Shown here: positions 24,959 through 33,363 of the stretch, in pieces
How the letters are laid out: each line of letters begins with the position of its first letter
Position numbering within the stretch: position 1 is the stretch's first letter
DNA from: Nocardia carnea
Lineage (GTDB): Bacteria; Actinomycetota; Actinomycetes; Mycobacteriales; Mycobacteriaceae
Assembly: GCF_029869215.1 (NCBI RefSeq)
Contig: NZ_JARWPM010000436.1
Location: forward strand, 1-37,150
DNA length: 37,150 nt
Direction of reading: 5' to 3'
The notes under the pieces: model-generated
Told to the model about the DNA's origin: nothing
The model's input: only the letters and a program-made list of their open reading frames with translations
The model's database searches: none
Position numbers and translations under genes: made by a program

Positions 24959-24974
24959 AAAATGGAACCGTTTT
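24959..24974. promoter_or_regulatory. Near-perfect 16-base palindrome between mftA and the TetR gene
   Basis: AAAATGGAACCGTTTT differs from full symmetry at one position pair. It is A+T-rich, lies 155 bases upstream of mftA and 107 bases upstream of the TetR start. A TetR dimer autoregulating and controlling mftA is the simplest reading. TAGACT at 25011-25016 is a possible -10 for the TetR gene. Confidence 0.5.
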
Positions 24975-25080
24975 CACGTAATGTGGACGCTCACGCTCGA
25001 ACGCGACCTCTAGACTGCGGGGGCAAAAGCAGCTGAACAGAACGTGACGGGCGGATGCCGCCCAGCATGTAGAGGTGGCA

Positions 25081-25731
25081 ATGGGAGTCGTGCGAATGCA
25101 GACGAGCGGGGGCGGGGGTGGCAACGGCAGTACCCTCTCGGAGACCGAGATCGTCGAGGCGGCATTGCGCGTTGTGCGCGCCGACGGGGTGGAGAAGTTG
25201 TCCATGCGACGGCTCTCCCGCGAACTCGGGGTCTCCCCCATGGCGCCCTACTACTACGTCGCCGACAAGCGAGAACTGCTCGACCTGGTGGCGACGGCCG
25301 CCCTCGCCGGGGTCCGCAAACCGCCCCCGGAATCGGGGCCGTGGCAGGACCGGCTGGTCGATCTGCTCGCGCAGATCGACGAACGCCTGCGCCGGCATCC
25401 CGGTCTCGGCGACGTACTCATCGAACAGATGCTGGGGAAACAGCTCGATCTGATCGCGGCGATCATGGAGATCCTCTACGAGGCCGGTTTCGACGACCGC
25501 AATGTGCTGGCCGGTTACGCGACCATCCACACCTACCTGTTCGGCCGCCGCCGGGTGAATCCACGCAACCTCGACACCCCGCCCGATGTGGTGATGCCGG
25601 AGCGAGTTGCCCGCGCAATGGAATACCTGCCGGATCTGCGCGGGAAGTACTCCTACGATTTCGGGGTCGGCGTGCTGGTCGCCGGACTCGAGGGCCAGCT
25701 CACTCGCCAGCAGGCGGCCGATATACGCTAA
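25081..25731 (+). CDS. TetR-family regulator divergent from mftA
   Basis: 216 aa. The helix-turn-helix lies at about 35-75 (MRRLSRELGVSPMAPYYYVADKRELL split: MRRLSRELGVSPMAPYYYV then ADKRELL). A helical effector domain of the TetR_C type follows. It sits where the mycofactocin regulator MftR is usually found, but its recognition helix region differs from the MftR pattern I recall (IGRRTLFRYFPSK), so the name mftR is not given. Either mftA or kshB could be its target. The ATG at 25081 has AGAGG five bases upstream; GTG at 25075 is an alternative. It ends one base before the KstR-like operator of kshB. Confidence 0.85.
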   Translation: MGVVRMQTSGGGGGNGSTLSETEIVEAALRVVRADGVEKLSMRRLSRELGVSPMAPYYYVADKRELLDLVATAALAGVRKPPPESGPWQDRLVDLLAQIDERLRRHPGLGDVLIEQMLGKQLDLIAAIMEILYEAGFDDRNVLAGYATIHTYLFGRRRVNPRNLDTPPDVVMPERVARAMEYLPDLRGKYSYDFGVGVLVAGLEGQLTRQQAADIR

Positions 25732-25751
25732 AATTGAAACACGTTCTAGTT
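25732..25751. promoter_or_regulatory. KstR-type operator upstream of kshB
   Basis: The 20-base site aattgaaacacgttctagtt matches the cholesterol-regulon operator of KstR (one strand: TATTAGAACACGTTCTAGTT) at 17 positions, including the whole right half ACACGTTCTAGTT. It lies 47 bases before the kshB start, just after the TetR stop, so it should repress kshB and be released by steroid-derived CoA ligands. The consensus is recalled from the literature and not computed. Confidence 0.85.
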
Positions 25752-25798
25752 TTGCCGTAGGCTGGAGGCCGTCGGCTACCAGGTGTCGAGAGGACGAG

Positions 25799-26854
25799 AT
25801 GACCACCGTCGAAGTGCCCCATGGCTCACGATCCGTCGTATTGCGGGTCGCCCAGGTCATCGCGGAAACCACCGACGCGAGCTCGCTGGTCTTCGAGGTC
25901 CCGGAGCAGGCCCGGGAGAAATTCGCGTACCGGCCCGGCCAGTTCCTCACCCTGCGCATCCCCAGCGACCGCACCGGGTCGGTGGCGCGCTGCTATTCCC
26001 TGGCCAGTTCGCCGTTCACCGACGACCTGCCCAAGGTCACGGTGAAGCGAACCAAGGACGGCTACGGGTCCAACTGGCTCTGCGACAACGTCAAACCGGG
26101 CGACGAACTCGAAGTGCTGCCGCCCTCCGGTGTCTTCACCCCCAAAGACCTCGACGAAGATCTGCTGCTGTGCGCCGCAGGCAGTGGAATCACCCCCGTG
26201 ATGTCGATCCTCAAATCCGCGCTCGACCGCGGCACCGGCCGGATCGTGCTGTTCTACGCCAACCGCGACCCCGAATCGGTGATCTTCGCCGCAGAGCTGC
26301 GCGAACTTGCGGAGAAGAACCCGCAGCGGCTGGTCGTGGTGCACTGGCTGGAAACGCTGCAGGGCCTCCCGACGGTCACCGGGCTGGCCGAACTGTTCCG
26401 CCCCTACACCGCCTACTCGGCCTTCATGTGCGGGCCGAAACCGTTCATGGACGGTGTCCACGACGCCCTCGGCCAACTCGGCGTCCCACGGAATCGCACG
26501 CACGCCGAAATCTTCAACTCCCTCGCCGGTGACCCCTTCGCCGACACCGCACCCGCCGAGATCTCCGACGAGGAGGCCGCCGACGCCGCCACCGTCGAGG
26601 TGGAACTGGACGGCGAGGTGCACAACCTGCGCTGGCCGCGCAAACAGACCCTGGTCGACATCATGCTGGACAAGGGCATCGACGTCCCGTACTCCTGCCA
26701 GGAAGGCGAATGCGGATCCTGCGCCTGCACGGTGCTGGAGGGCAAGGTCGAAATGGAGAACGCCGAGATCCTCGACCCGGAGGACATCGAAAGCGGTTAC
26801 ATCCTCGGCTGCCAGGCGCGACCGGTCACCGACCACTTGCGCATCCAGTTCTGA
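25799..26854 (+). CDS. kshB: 3-ketosteroid 9-alpha-hydroxylase reductase KshB
   Basis: 351 aa, close to known KshB length. FAD-binding (RCYSLASSP near 61-70), NAD-binding (GSGITPVMSILK) and a plant-type [2Fe-2S] ferredoxin domain at the C-terminus with Cys300, Cys305, Cys308 and Cys338 (CX4CX2CX29C) follow in that order. KshB moves electrons from NADH to the Rieske oxygenase KshA, which hydroxylates C9 of the steroid nucleus in cholesterol catabolism. The KstR-type operator upstream supports KshB over other class IA reductases. No kshA is in the window. The ATG at 25799 is preceded by GAGAGGACGAG. Confidence 0.93.
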   Translation: MTTVEVPHGSRSVVLRVAQVIAETTDASSLVFEVPEQAREKFAYRPGQFLTLRIPSDRTGSVARCYSLASSPFTDDLPKVTVKRTKDGYGSNWLCDNVKPGDELEVLPPSGVFTPKDLDEDLLLCAAGSGITPVMSILKSALDRGTGRIVLFYANRDPESVIFAAELRELAEKNPQRLVVVHWLETLQGLPTVTGLAELFRPYTAYSAFMCGPKPFMDGVHDALGQLGVPRNRTHAEIFNSLAGDPFADTAPAEISDEEAADAATVEVELDGEVHNLRWPRKQTLVDIMLDKGIDVPYSCQEGECGSCACTVLEGKVEMENAEILDPEDIESGYILGCQARPVTDHLRIQF

Positions 26855-27264
26855 ACTTCGGGGGCCTCCGTAGGGCCGGTAGCGCTTCTGCTGGATAGCG
26901 GGTCTGCGAGGGCAGCAGTCTGGTGGCGGCGGGGTGTTACTTCCGATCCCAGGGTCGACATCCGCGAAGGGGCCGTGATTCGGGGAAGCTCCCCGCCTCG
27001 GGGGGTGAAATCCGGTGGTCGGGGGGTTGGGATATTCAGCCTTCGGGTGGGCCATCCGTTAAGGGGGCGGGCTGTGTCTTAGGAGCCGCTCCGCGGCTCG
27101 AGGGCGGGGCCCTATTAACCCTGGTCTTCACTCCTCCGCTCCTCCGCTGCGCTCCCCCGCTCCGTCGCTCCAGACCAGGGCGGGCCCCGCCCGTGGAACC
27201 ATCCGGGGATGTCGGCGCTCGAGCGTGCTGATCGGAGTGTGGATACCGGCGGCCCTCGTCCCCG
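26855..27264. other. Intergenic region after kshB
   Basis: These 410 bases between kshB and the convergent racemase gene contain no credible gene. A 7-base hairpin (GAGCCGC/GCGGCTC, 27083-27099) and the larger inverted repeat at 27102-27192 sit next to each other. The composition includes runs of CTCCGCTCC-like units. Confidence 0.6.
27102..27192. repeat. Large inverted repeat with C/T-rich loop, possible intergenic repeat element
   Basis: The left arm is GGGCGGGGCCC plus CCCTGGTCT, with TATTAA in between. The right arm is AGACCAGGG plus GGGCCCCGCCC, with one C between. The arms pair perfectly except that six bases face one. The 44-base loop is made of CTCCG/CTCCC-like units. It lies between convergent kshB and the racemase gene. 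It may be a bidirectional terminator or one copy of a dispersed element; copies elsewhere cannot be seen here. Confidence 0.55.
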
Positions 27265-28023
27265 TCAGTTTGCGCCGAGAAGTCGACCGGGTTCGTAGGC
27301 GGCGGCGCCATGGGGTAGTTCGCCGGGGCGGCCGCTGAGATAGACGGTGACCGTGCCATTGCCGCTGCCGGGGGTACCCAACTCGTCCATGCGGCGGACG
27401 GTTTGCGCTGCTACGGCCTGGGCGCTGTCGAACAGGCGGACGCCGTCGGGGAGGGCGGCGACGATCGTGTCCACGATGAGGGGGTAGTGGGTGCAGCCCA
27501 GCACCACGCCTTCGACATCGGCGGGGGTGCGGGCCGCCGCGGCGGCGACCGAGGCGCGTACCGCGGCCATATCGCCACGGTCGACCGCTTCCGCGAGGCC
27601 GTGGCAGGCGACCCCCGTGACAGTCGCCTCGCCGCCGAAACGGGCGATCAGATCGGCCTGATAGGGGCTCGCGGTGGTCGCCGCGGTCGCCCAGACCGCG
27701 ACGGAACGGCATACCGCGGCCGCCGGTTTGATCGCGGGCACGGTACCCACCACGGGGACCTGCGGGCCCAGATCCGCACGGACGTGTTCGAGCGCGGTCA
27801 CGCTCGCGGTGTTGCACGGCAGCACCACGACTGCCGCACCCAGGTCGCGGGCGGTGCGGGCGGCCGAGACGACCCGGTCGATCACCCACTCCTGCGGTTT
27901 CGGGCCCCACGGCGCGCCGTCGGGGTCCAGCTGCAGCAGGAGATCCACATCGGGGCGCAGCTTGCGCAGCCACGCCGCGGTCGGCAGCAGCCCGAAACCC
28001 GAATCGATGAGCGCGACGATCAC
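27265..28023 (-). CDS. Glutamate-racemase-family protein (Asp/Glu racemase fold)
   Basis: 252 aa. Two catalytic-cysteine motifs are present: LPCNTAS (Cys70) and LGCTHYP (Cys177), the pair expected of MurI. The N-terminal MIVALIDSGFGLLPTA differs from the usual FDSGVGGL, and the chain is slightly shorter than typical MurI. It should interconvert L- and D-glutamate for peptidoglycan; a paralogue with another amino acid is possible, so no gene symbol is given. It follows the ferredoxin reductase gene by 10 bases and is probably in one operon with it. Confidence 0.8.
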   Translation of the reverse strand: MIVALIDSGFGLLPTAAWLRKLRPDVDLLLQLDPDGAPWGPKPQEWVIDRVVSAARTARDLGAAVVVLPCNTASVTALEHVRADLGPQVPVVGTVPAIKPAAAVCRSVAVWATAATTASPYQADLIARFGGEATVTGVACHGLAEAVDRGDMAAVRASVAAAAARTPADVEGVVLGCTHYPLIVDTIVAALPDGVRLFDSAQAVAAQTVRRMDELGTPGSGNGTVTVYLSGRPGELPHGAAAYEPGRLLGAN

Positions 28024-28033
28024 ACCGAACAGG

Positions 28034-29233
28034 TTATTGAGTCGCGCCGAGCAGTTCCGTCACGGGGGCGGCCGCGGCGATTTTGGCCCGCATCTTCATC
28101 ACCTGACCGGTCATCCCGGCACCCACCACACCGGCCAACCGGCCGTCGCGAATGTAGTAGGCCAGGAACTTGCGGCCGTCGTCGGCGAGCACGCGGATCT
28201 CGTCGGAGGCCCGCGGCGTGCCCAGCGCCTGGATCTTGAGGTCGTACTGATCGCTCCAGAAGTACGGCACCTGCGGCACGCTGGGCGGCTCGACCCCGAG
28301 CAGCGCACAGGTCAGCAGCTTCGCCTGTTCGCCCGCGTTGGTCCAGTGCTCGATCCGGCGATGCTCGCCGGTCGGCGTCCGCCAGGCCGCGACATCGCCC
28401 ACCGCCCAGACTCCGGGCGCGCTGGTACGACCGGCCTCGTCGGCGAACACCCCGCCGCCGGCCGCGGGCTCGGCCAGTTCTATCCCGGAATCGGCGAGCC
28501 AATCGGTGACCGGGCGGGATCCGATCCCCGCGACCACCAGCTGCGCCGGTACCTCCGACCCGTCGGCGAGCCGCGCGCCGCGCACCCGGCCGTCCGGATC
28601 CGGCAGCAGGGTGTCCACCCCGATACCGCAGCGCAGATCGACCCCTTCGGCGCGATGCAGGCGAGCCACCAGCTCGCCGACCTCGGCACCGAGCACTCCG
28701 GCCAGCGGCGCCGGTTGCGGTTCCACCAGCACCACGGACAAACCTTCGGCACGCAGGCTGGCCGCGAGTTCACAGCCGATGAACCCGGCACCGATGATCA
28801 GCGCCTGTCGCGCGGTGCGCGCGCCCTCGCGGATCGCGACGGCGTCGTCATGACTGCGCAGCACATGGACACCCGTAACGTCCTCGGCGCCGGGCAGCCG
28901 GCGCGGGGTGAGCCCGGTGGCTATGACGAGATGTTCGTACTCCACGGCCGACCCGTCGGCCAGCAGCACCTTCCTGGCCGCGGTGTCCACGCCGGCTGCC
29001 GCGGTGTTGAGCCGGAGATCGATCTCCTTCTCGGCGTAGAACTCCTCGGGCCGCAGCGGGGTCGACTCGATTTCGCCGCGCACGAACTGTTTCGACAGCG
29101 GCGGGCGGTCGTAGGGCGCATGCGCCTCGTCGCCGAGCACCACCAGTTTTCCGGTGTACCCGGCCCGGCGCAGTTCCTCGGCGGTGCGCAGCCCGGCCAG
29201 GCCGGCACCGGCTATCACGATCGGCGCGGACAT
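28034..29233 (-). CDS. FAD-dependent ferredoxin/rubredoxin reductase family protein
   Basis: 399 aa of the pyridine nucleotide-disulfide oxidoreductase class, type of putidaredoxin, rubredoxin or ferredoxin reductase. FAD motif GAGLAG at 9-14, YDRPPLSK at 41-48, NAD(P) motif GAGFIG at 148-153, and the second FAD motif GVWAVGD near 290. It would supply electrons from NAD(P)H to a small iron-sulfur or rubredoxin carrier for a monooxygenase; no carrier or oxygenase gene is beside it. The same operon as the racemase gene is likely. The ATG at 29233 is used without a clear ribosome site. Confidence 0.88.
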   Translation of the reverse strand: MSAPIVIAGAGLAGLRTAEELRRAGYTGKLVVLGDEAHAPYDRPPLSKQFVRGEIESTPLRPEEFYAEKEIDLRLNTAAAGVDTAARKVLLADGSAVEYEHLVIATGLTPRRLPGAEDVTGVHVLRSHDDAVAIREGARTARQALIIGAGFIGCELAASLRAEGLSVVLVEPQPAPLAGVLGAEVGELVARLHRAEGVDLRCGIGVDTLLPDPDGRVRGARLADGSEVPAQLVVAGIGSRPVTDWLADSGIELAEPAAGGGVFADEAGRTSAPGVWAVGDVAAWRTPTGEHRRIEHWTNAGEQAKLLTCALLGVEPPSVPQVPYFWSDQYDLKIQALGTPRASDEIRVLADDGRKFLAYYIRDGRLAGVVGAGMTGQVMKMRAKIAAAAPVTELLGATQ

Positions 29234-29447
29234 CCCGAACTCCCTCCCGCGGCCCGCATGCGCCGCGCCTGAAACAGGTTATAGAAAGCCCACCCTAACT
29301 TGTCGTGGCCCCACGGTGGAAGCGTCACCTTCCGCATCGTTTCGCCGCGCAATCGTGTCCGTTGCGATATCGACCACCGGCCCACAAGAGAGCTATACCG
29401 AGGTCAGGCCCTGTCTACGGACCTGTTTCGAGTCTCAGGAGGCCATT

Positions 29448-29804
29448 ATGTTCACCGAAAGCCGGACCCAGGACTTCCTGGCCGTGGTGCTCGGCGCATT
29501 CACCGCCCTCTCGCCGATCTGGGTCGATACCAACGCCCGGGCCGCGTGGACGATGATCGTGCTCGGCGTGCTCATCGCACTCACCGGGCTCGCCCAGATG
29601 TATCGGCCGGCGATGGCGTCCACGGATTACGCCATGGGTCTGTTCGGCGCGTTGCTGTTCCTCGCGCCCTGGGTCATGGACTACACCGCGTACAACGGCG
29701 CCTCGTGGACGTCGTGGGTCGTCGGCATCGTCACCGTGGTCCTCGCGGTGGCGGCACTGCCGGCGGTCGCGGGACGAATGCACCGGGCGGCACCGCACCA
29801 CTGA
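29448..29804 (+). CDS. SPW-repeat membrane protein
   Basis: 118 aa with four membrane helices and two SPW-type segments: LSPIWV near residue 20 and LAPWVM near 72, the two repeats of the SPW family. Function of the family is unknown; it is found in many actinobacteria. AGGAGG at 29437-29442, five bases before the ATG, decides the start. It is divergent from the ferredoxin reductase gene with a 214-base gap that likely holds both promoters. Confidence 0.9.
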   Translation: MFTESRTQDFLAVVLGAFTALSPIWVDTNARAAWTMIVLGVLIALTGLAQMYRPAMASTDYAMGLFGALLFLAPWVMDYTAYNGASWTSWVVGIVTVVLAVAALPAVAGRMHRAAPHH

Positions 29805-30153
29805 CCGCCGACGGCCTGCCCGCCGGATCGAGTCCGGTGGGCAGGTACGGTTGTGCCCGGCTCGACGGCCTGCTCGTCCGGCGCATTTGCGCCATCGGCC
29901 CCACCGCGAATTCCGGCCCGGCCCCGGCAATCCGGCCCGGGTGCCCGCGTACGGTGGCCCCGATCCGCGCCGGTGCCGGGGTATCCCGCTGTCCGGGCAC
30001 GTCAGCGCGGCGTGTCCGGAAACCGACGAGGCGCGGGCCCGTTCGGGACCCGCACGGTGAGGCTGTAATCCAGGTCACCCTGAACGCCGCCCGGGGCACC
30101 GATGTGCTTCGCGCACTGGAACGAAGCCCGGCCCGGTGGGTAAGAATGAGCGC
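29805..30153. other. Intergenic region, nothing recognisable
   Basis: Roughly 350 bases lie between the SPW gene and the disordered-protein gene, of uniform high G+C. No hairpin, repeat or gene stands out. Confidence 0.5.
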
Positions 30154-32139
30154 ATGGATGCCGAAAATGCCAGCCTCGGAGACGAACGCCGCGCCCGCCG
30201 GGAGGAGTACGGGCACGGGCAGCGCACCTCCGAGTCGAGGGGCTTCGCCGGCTTCGGATCGAACGGATTCGAAGCGGCGGAGGGGTCGAACGGCGCCACG
30301 AACCGGCCCGAGTCCGTCCCGGACCGCGGTTACACGTGGACCCCCGCACCACTGTCCAGTCCGCAACCCGACCGGCAGAACACCGGCGGTTCAGCTGCTC
30401 TCGACCCGTTCGCCGCCTGGAACACCTCGGGTGTCATCGGTGACGCGGTCCAGACGATGAACCCCGGCGAGCCCGAATCGAACTCCCGGTTCACCACACC
30501 CCCGGCCGACGGACCGCCCTACGTTCCCGACGACGGACCCGAAACAGCCGCCCTGCACACCCGGTCCACCGATCCGGCCGGCGCCGGCTCGGCCGATTCC
30601 ACATCGTTCCCGCAGATTTCCCAGCCGGGCGCTCCCGGCCCGGCGTATTCGTCCTCGCCGCGGATTCCGGCACCCGGGCCCTATCAGGCGGATCCACCAT
30701 CGTCGGGCGAGCTGACGGTGCCGTCCGGTAACCCCGGGCAGTTGTCCGGCGCCGAGACCACTCAACTGCCGACCGCCGATACCGGTTCGCTGCCCAGCTG
30801 GCTCAGCTCGATCGGTGAGGAGCCGGTGCCGCAGTCGCTCGAAAGCGGTGGCAGGCGCCGCAAGGTCGAGTTCACCGAATCGGCCGAATCCGGCGACCAA
30901 TTCAATCCGTTCGAAGACCAGCACACCCCCGACGAGCCCGCCGCCGCAGCCGATACTCCCTACGAGGTGCCGGCCACCGAGGATGATCCCTACCCGTTGC
31001 CGGCCGCCGCGACCACCGAGCCGGCCCCCGCCCTGCCCACCCGCACCTCCCACGCGCAGGCCCCCGCGCCGGCCGGTACCGGCGACGATTCCGCCGCACC
31101 CGCACTCCCCGCCCGTCGCCTGCCGCGCTCCGCGGCCCGGCACGCCCCCGCCGGCGGCGCGGAAACCACCGCCCCCGGAACCGGCGAGACACCGGCGGCC
31201 CACGGCATCGCGGAAACCGGCGCACCGGGCGCGCTCTCGGGCCCGGCGGATTCCGGCGACCCGGAAACCCGCCCATCCCGCGAATCGCAGAGCCCGCGCC
31301 GATTACCGCGTTCCGCGTCGCGCTACACCCCCGACAACGAACGAGCCGAAGAGCGGGACCCGGATTCCGCCGCGTTCGGGACGATCGGTCCGGTGAGTGA
31401 TACCGACCCGGCCACCGCTCGCCCGGAGACGGAAGCACCCCCACGCCTCGGCCCGCCGGAGGAGAAGACCCCGATATTGGATCGTCTGCTGGACCCCGAG
31501 CCTGCGCACAGCACCGAATCCGGTGACGATTCCGAGTCGGCTCCGGTGGCCGAATTGCTCACCCGGATCCTGGAATCCGAACAGGATGCCCCCGGCTCCC
31601 GGCACGCCGAACCGAATACCCCGGAACCCGCCGCGGCCGATACTCCTGCCCCGGCGCGCCGGACGTCCGCTTCGCCGCTCACCCTCGTCCCCGACGAAGA
31701 CGGTGCCTCCACGCCGGATGCGCTGACCGGCGACGATTCCCGGCCACCGCTGGAAACCCGCCGGTCCCGGCGCGCCCGCGAAGCCGCCGAAACCGGCCCG
31801 GCCGCATCGGCCGACCGCCCGGCCCCGGCTCCCGAGCTCGCCCCCGTGCTGTCGGCTCCCCGTGGCGGCTCCGCACCGGCGGATACATCCCGGCACAGCC
31901 GTAGCGAGGAAGGCGCCGATATCGACATCCACCTCATCATGCGTTTGCTCACCGCGAGCGATGATCTCGAAGTACTCGCCGGACAGGCCGAAACGGGCGA
32001 GGTCTCGGCGGCCGAGGTGGCCCGTGCGGCCCGCGAAGCCCGCTCCGCGGTCCTCTCGGCGGTCAGCGCCTGGTACGGCGGGCCGGCCCAGATGGTCAAA
32101 TTCGCCAACGCCCTCCTGCAGGCCGCCCGCGAATCCTGA
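30154..32139 (+). CDS. Large disordered Pro/Ala/Glu/Asp-rich protein with helical C-terminal domain
   Basis: 661 aa. I do not recognise a named family. Residues 1 to ~590 are low complexity: rich in Pro, Ala, Thr, Ser, Glu and Asp, lacking hydrophobic segments or signal peptide. A basic motif recurs: RRLPRSAARHAP (~330) and RRLPRSASRYTP (~385). From about 595 the sequence becomes ordered-looking and helical (DIHLIMRLLTASDDLEVLAGQAETGEVSAAEVARAAREA abbreviated: DIHLIMRLLTASDDLEVLAG, then EVSAAEVARAAREA), ending AWYGGPAQMVKFANALLQAA. The C-terminal part may bind a partner while the acidic rest acts as a tether. The ATG at 30154 is preferred over GTG at 30136. No close neighbour suggests a function. 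Confidence 0.75.
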   Translation: MDAENASLGDERRARREEYGHGQRTSESRGFAGFGSNGFEAAEGSNGATNRPESVPDRGYTWTPAPLSSPQPDRQNTGGSAALDPFAAWNTSGVIGDAVQTMNPGEPESNSRFTTPPADGPPYVPDDGPETAALHTRSTDPAGAGSADSTSFPQISQPGAPGPAYSSSPRIPAPGPYQADPPSSGELTVPSGNPGQLSGAETTQLPTADTGSLPSWLSSIGEEPVPQSLESGGRRRKVEFTESAESGDQFNPFEDQHTPDEPAAAADTPYEVPATEDDPYPLPAAATTEPAPALPTRTSHAQAPAPAGTGDDSAAPALPARRLPRSAARHAPAGGAETTAPGTGETPAAHGIAETGAPGALSGPADSGDPETRPSRESQSPRRLPRSASRYTPDNERAEERDPDSAAFGTIGPVSDTDPATARPETEAPPRLGPPEEKTPILDRLLDPEPAHSTESGDDSESAPVAELLTRILESEQDAPGSRHAEPNTPEPAAADTPAPARRTSASPLTLVPDEDGASTPDALTGDDSRPPLETRRSRRAREAAETGPAASADRPAPAPELAPVLSAPRGGSAPADTSRHSRSEEGADIDIHLIMRLLTASDDLEVLAGQAETGEVSAAEVARAAREARSAVLSAVSAWYGGPAQMVKFANALLQAARES

Positions 32140-32251
32140 ACCGGCACCGGCACTCGAATCCGCGCGGGTCGATCCGGTGACTCGGCGAGTGGTGCAGTCG
32201 CTACGACCGGCCTGATCCGGTCCGGCGTCGTACCGACAGCCGCTCGGCGGC

Positions 32252-33295
32252 TTACGGGCGCGAGCCCGTCGCCGGTCGGCCCGTATGCGCGGCAGTCCGG
32301 AATCGTCGCGCGAGCAGTTGGCACGCGGCGACCAGTTCGGGTGGTTCTACCTCGGTGAGTCCGGTGTCGAAGGTAGCGAGCAATCCCGCGATCCCGGCCC
32401 ACGACCACGCGCCGACGGTGAGACGGCAGTGGCCGGCATCGAGGTGCTCGACGACAGATCCGCCGGGCGCCCAGCGCGCGACCGTTGCGGCCGGGAGGTT
32501 CAGCCGCGCACTTCCGATGCACTCCCACGTGGCCGGCGTATCGCCACGGTCGTAGCTGGTCATGACCAGGCGCGCGACGTCGCCGCCGGGGAGTTCTCGC
32601 GGCGCGAACGGAATTCCGGTGGGCGGGTGCAGTTGGAGGCGATCGAGGCGGTACACGCGCCAGGCTTCGTCGCCGGGGTCGTACCCGGCCAGGTACCAGC
32701 GGCCGGCCCAGACCACCAGGTGATGGGGTTCGATGCGCCGGGCCGGGGTGAACCCGGCGGTACCGGGGGCGGGGCGGTCGCCGTCGGGGCCGAGGGTTTC
32801 GACGATGAGCACCTCGCGACGGAGAACGGCACGACCGGCTTCCTGTAACACCTCCGCCTCGATAGGTGCCGCCGGAAATTCCCAATAGTTCCGCAATCTG
32901 GTGACCCGCAGCGCTTCCACCGCCGTCCGCAGCCTGGCCGGCATCACTTGTTCGAGGGCTTCCAGGGCCCGCGCGGCGTCCGCATCGAGGCCCGAGACCG
33001 TATGCGGCGCGGTTTGCAGGGCCACCGCCACGGCGAGCGCCTGGTCGTTGTCGAACAACAGCGGCGGCAGCGTATGTCCCGCGCCGAGCCGGTAACCGCC
33101 CGCCGGACCCCGCAGTGTCACAACCGGATAGTCGAGGCGGCGCAGCGTTTCGATATCCCGCCGGACTGTCCGCTCACTGACCTCGAGCCGGGCGGCGAGC
33201 TCGGCCGGCGACCAGCTTCGCCGGGTGGTGAGCAGCGAGAGCAGACGCAGTGCGCGCAGCGAGGTTTCGGCCACCGGCTCCAAAGTAGTGGACAT
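32252..33295 (-). CDS. WYL-domain transcriptional regulator
   Basis: 347 aa. An N-terminal winged helix-turn-helix (HTH_11/DeoR-like, residues ~14-68: SPAELAARLEVSERTVRRDI) is followed by a WYL domain at about 145-230, including LVVWAGRWYLAGYD and RVYRLDRLQL. WYL domains sense ligands, in some cases nucleotides. It is transcribed divergently from an FAD monooxygenase gene 68 bases away and probably controls it and itself. The ATG at 33295 is in good context for the divergent promoter. Confidence 0.92.
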   Translation of the reverse strand: MSTTLEPVAETSLRALRLLSLLTTRRSWSPAELAARLEVSERTVRRDIETLRRLDYPVVTLRGPAGGYRLGAGHTLPPLLFDNDQALAVAVALQTAPHTVSGLDADAARALEALEQVMPARLRTAVEALRVTRLRNYWEFPAAPIEAEVLQEAGRAVLRREVLIVETLGPDGDRPAPGTAGFTPARRIEPHHLVVWAGRWYLAGYDPGDEAWRVYRLDRLQLHPPTGIPFAPRELPGGDVARLVMTSYDRGDTPATWECIGSARLNLPAATVARWAPGGSVVEHLDAGHCRLTVGAWSWAGIAGLLATFDTGLTEVEPPELVAACQLLARRFRTAAHTGRPATGSRP

Positions 33296-33314
33296 TCGGT
33301 GGCCACTACCGGTG

Positions 33315-33340
33315 GCACTGTCGGTGCCCGGGAACAGTGC
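33315..33340. promoter_or_regulatory. Inverted repeat in the WYL/monooxygenase divergent promoter
   Basis: GCACTGT (33315-33321) and ACAGTGC (33334-33340) are perfect seven-base arms separated by 12 bases, in the 68-base gap between the two start codons. A dimeric regulator binding here could control both genes. The monooxygenase ribosome site AGGAGG lies 11 bases to the right, at 33352-33357. Confidence 0.4.
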
Positions 33341-33363
33341 ACAACAAGTCCAGGAGGCAGCAC

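Noticed and set aside
25081..25731. Naming the divergent TetR gene mftR
   Set aside because: Position fits, but the recognition-helix pattern does not match the MftR family as I know it.
30136..30153. GTG start of the disordered protein
   Set aside because: An ATG in the same frame follows 18 bases later and no ribosome site favours the GTG.
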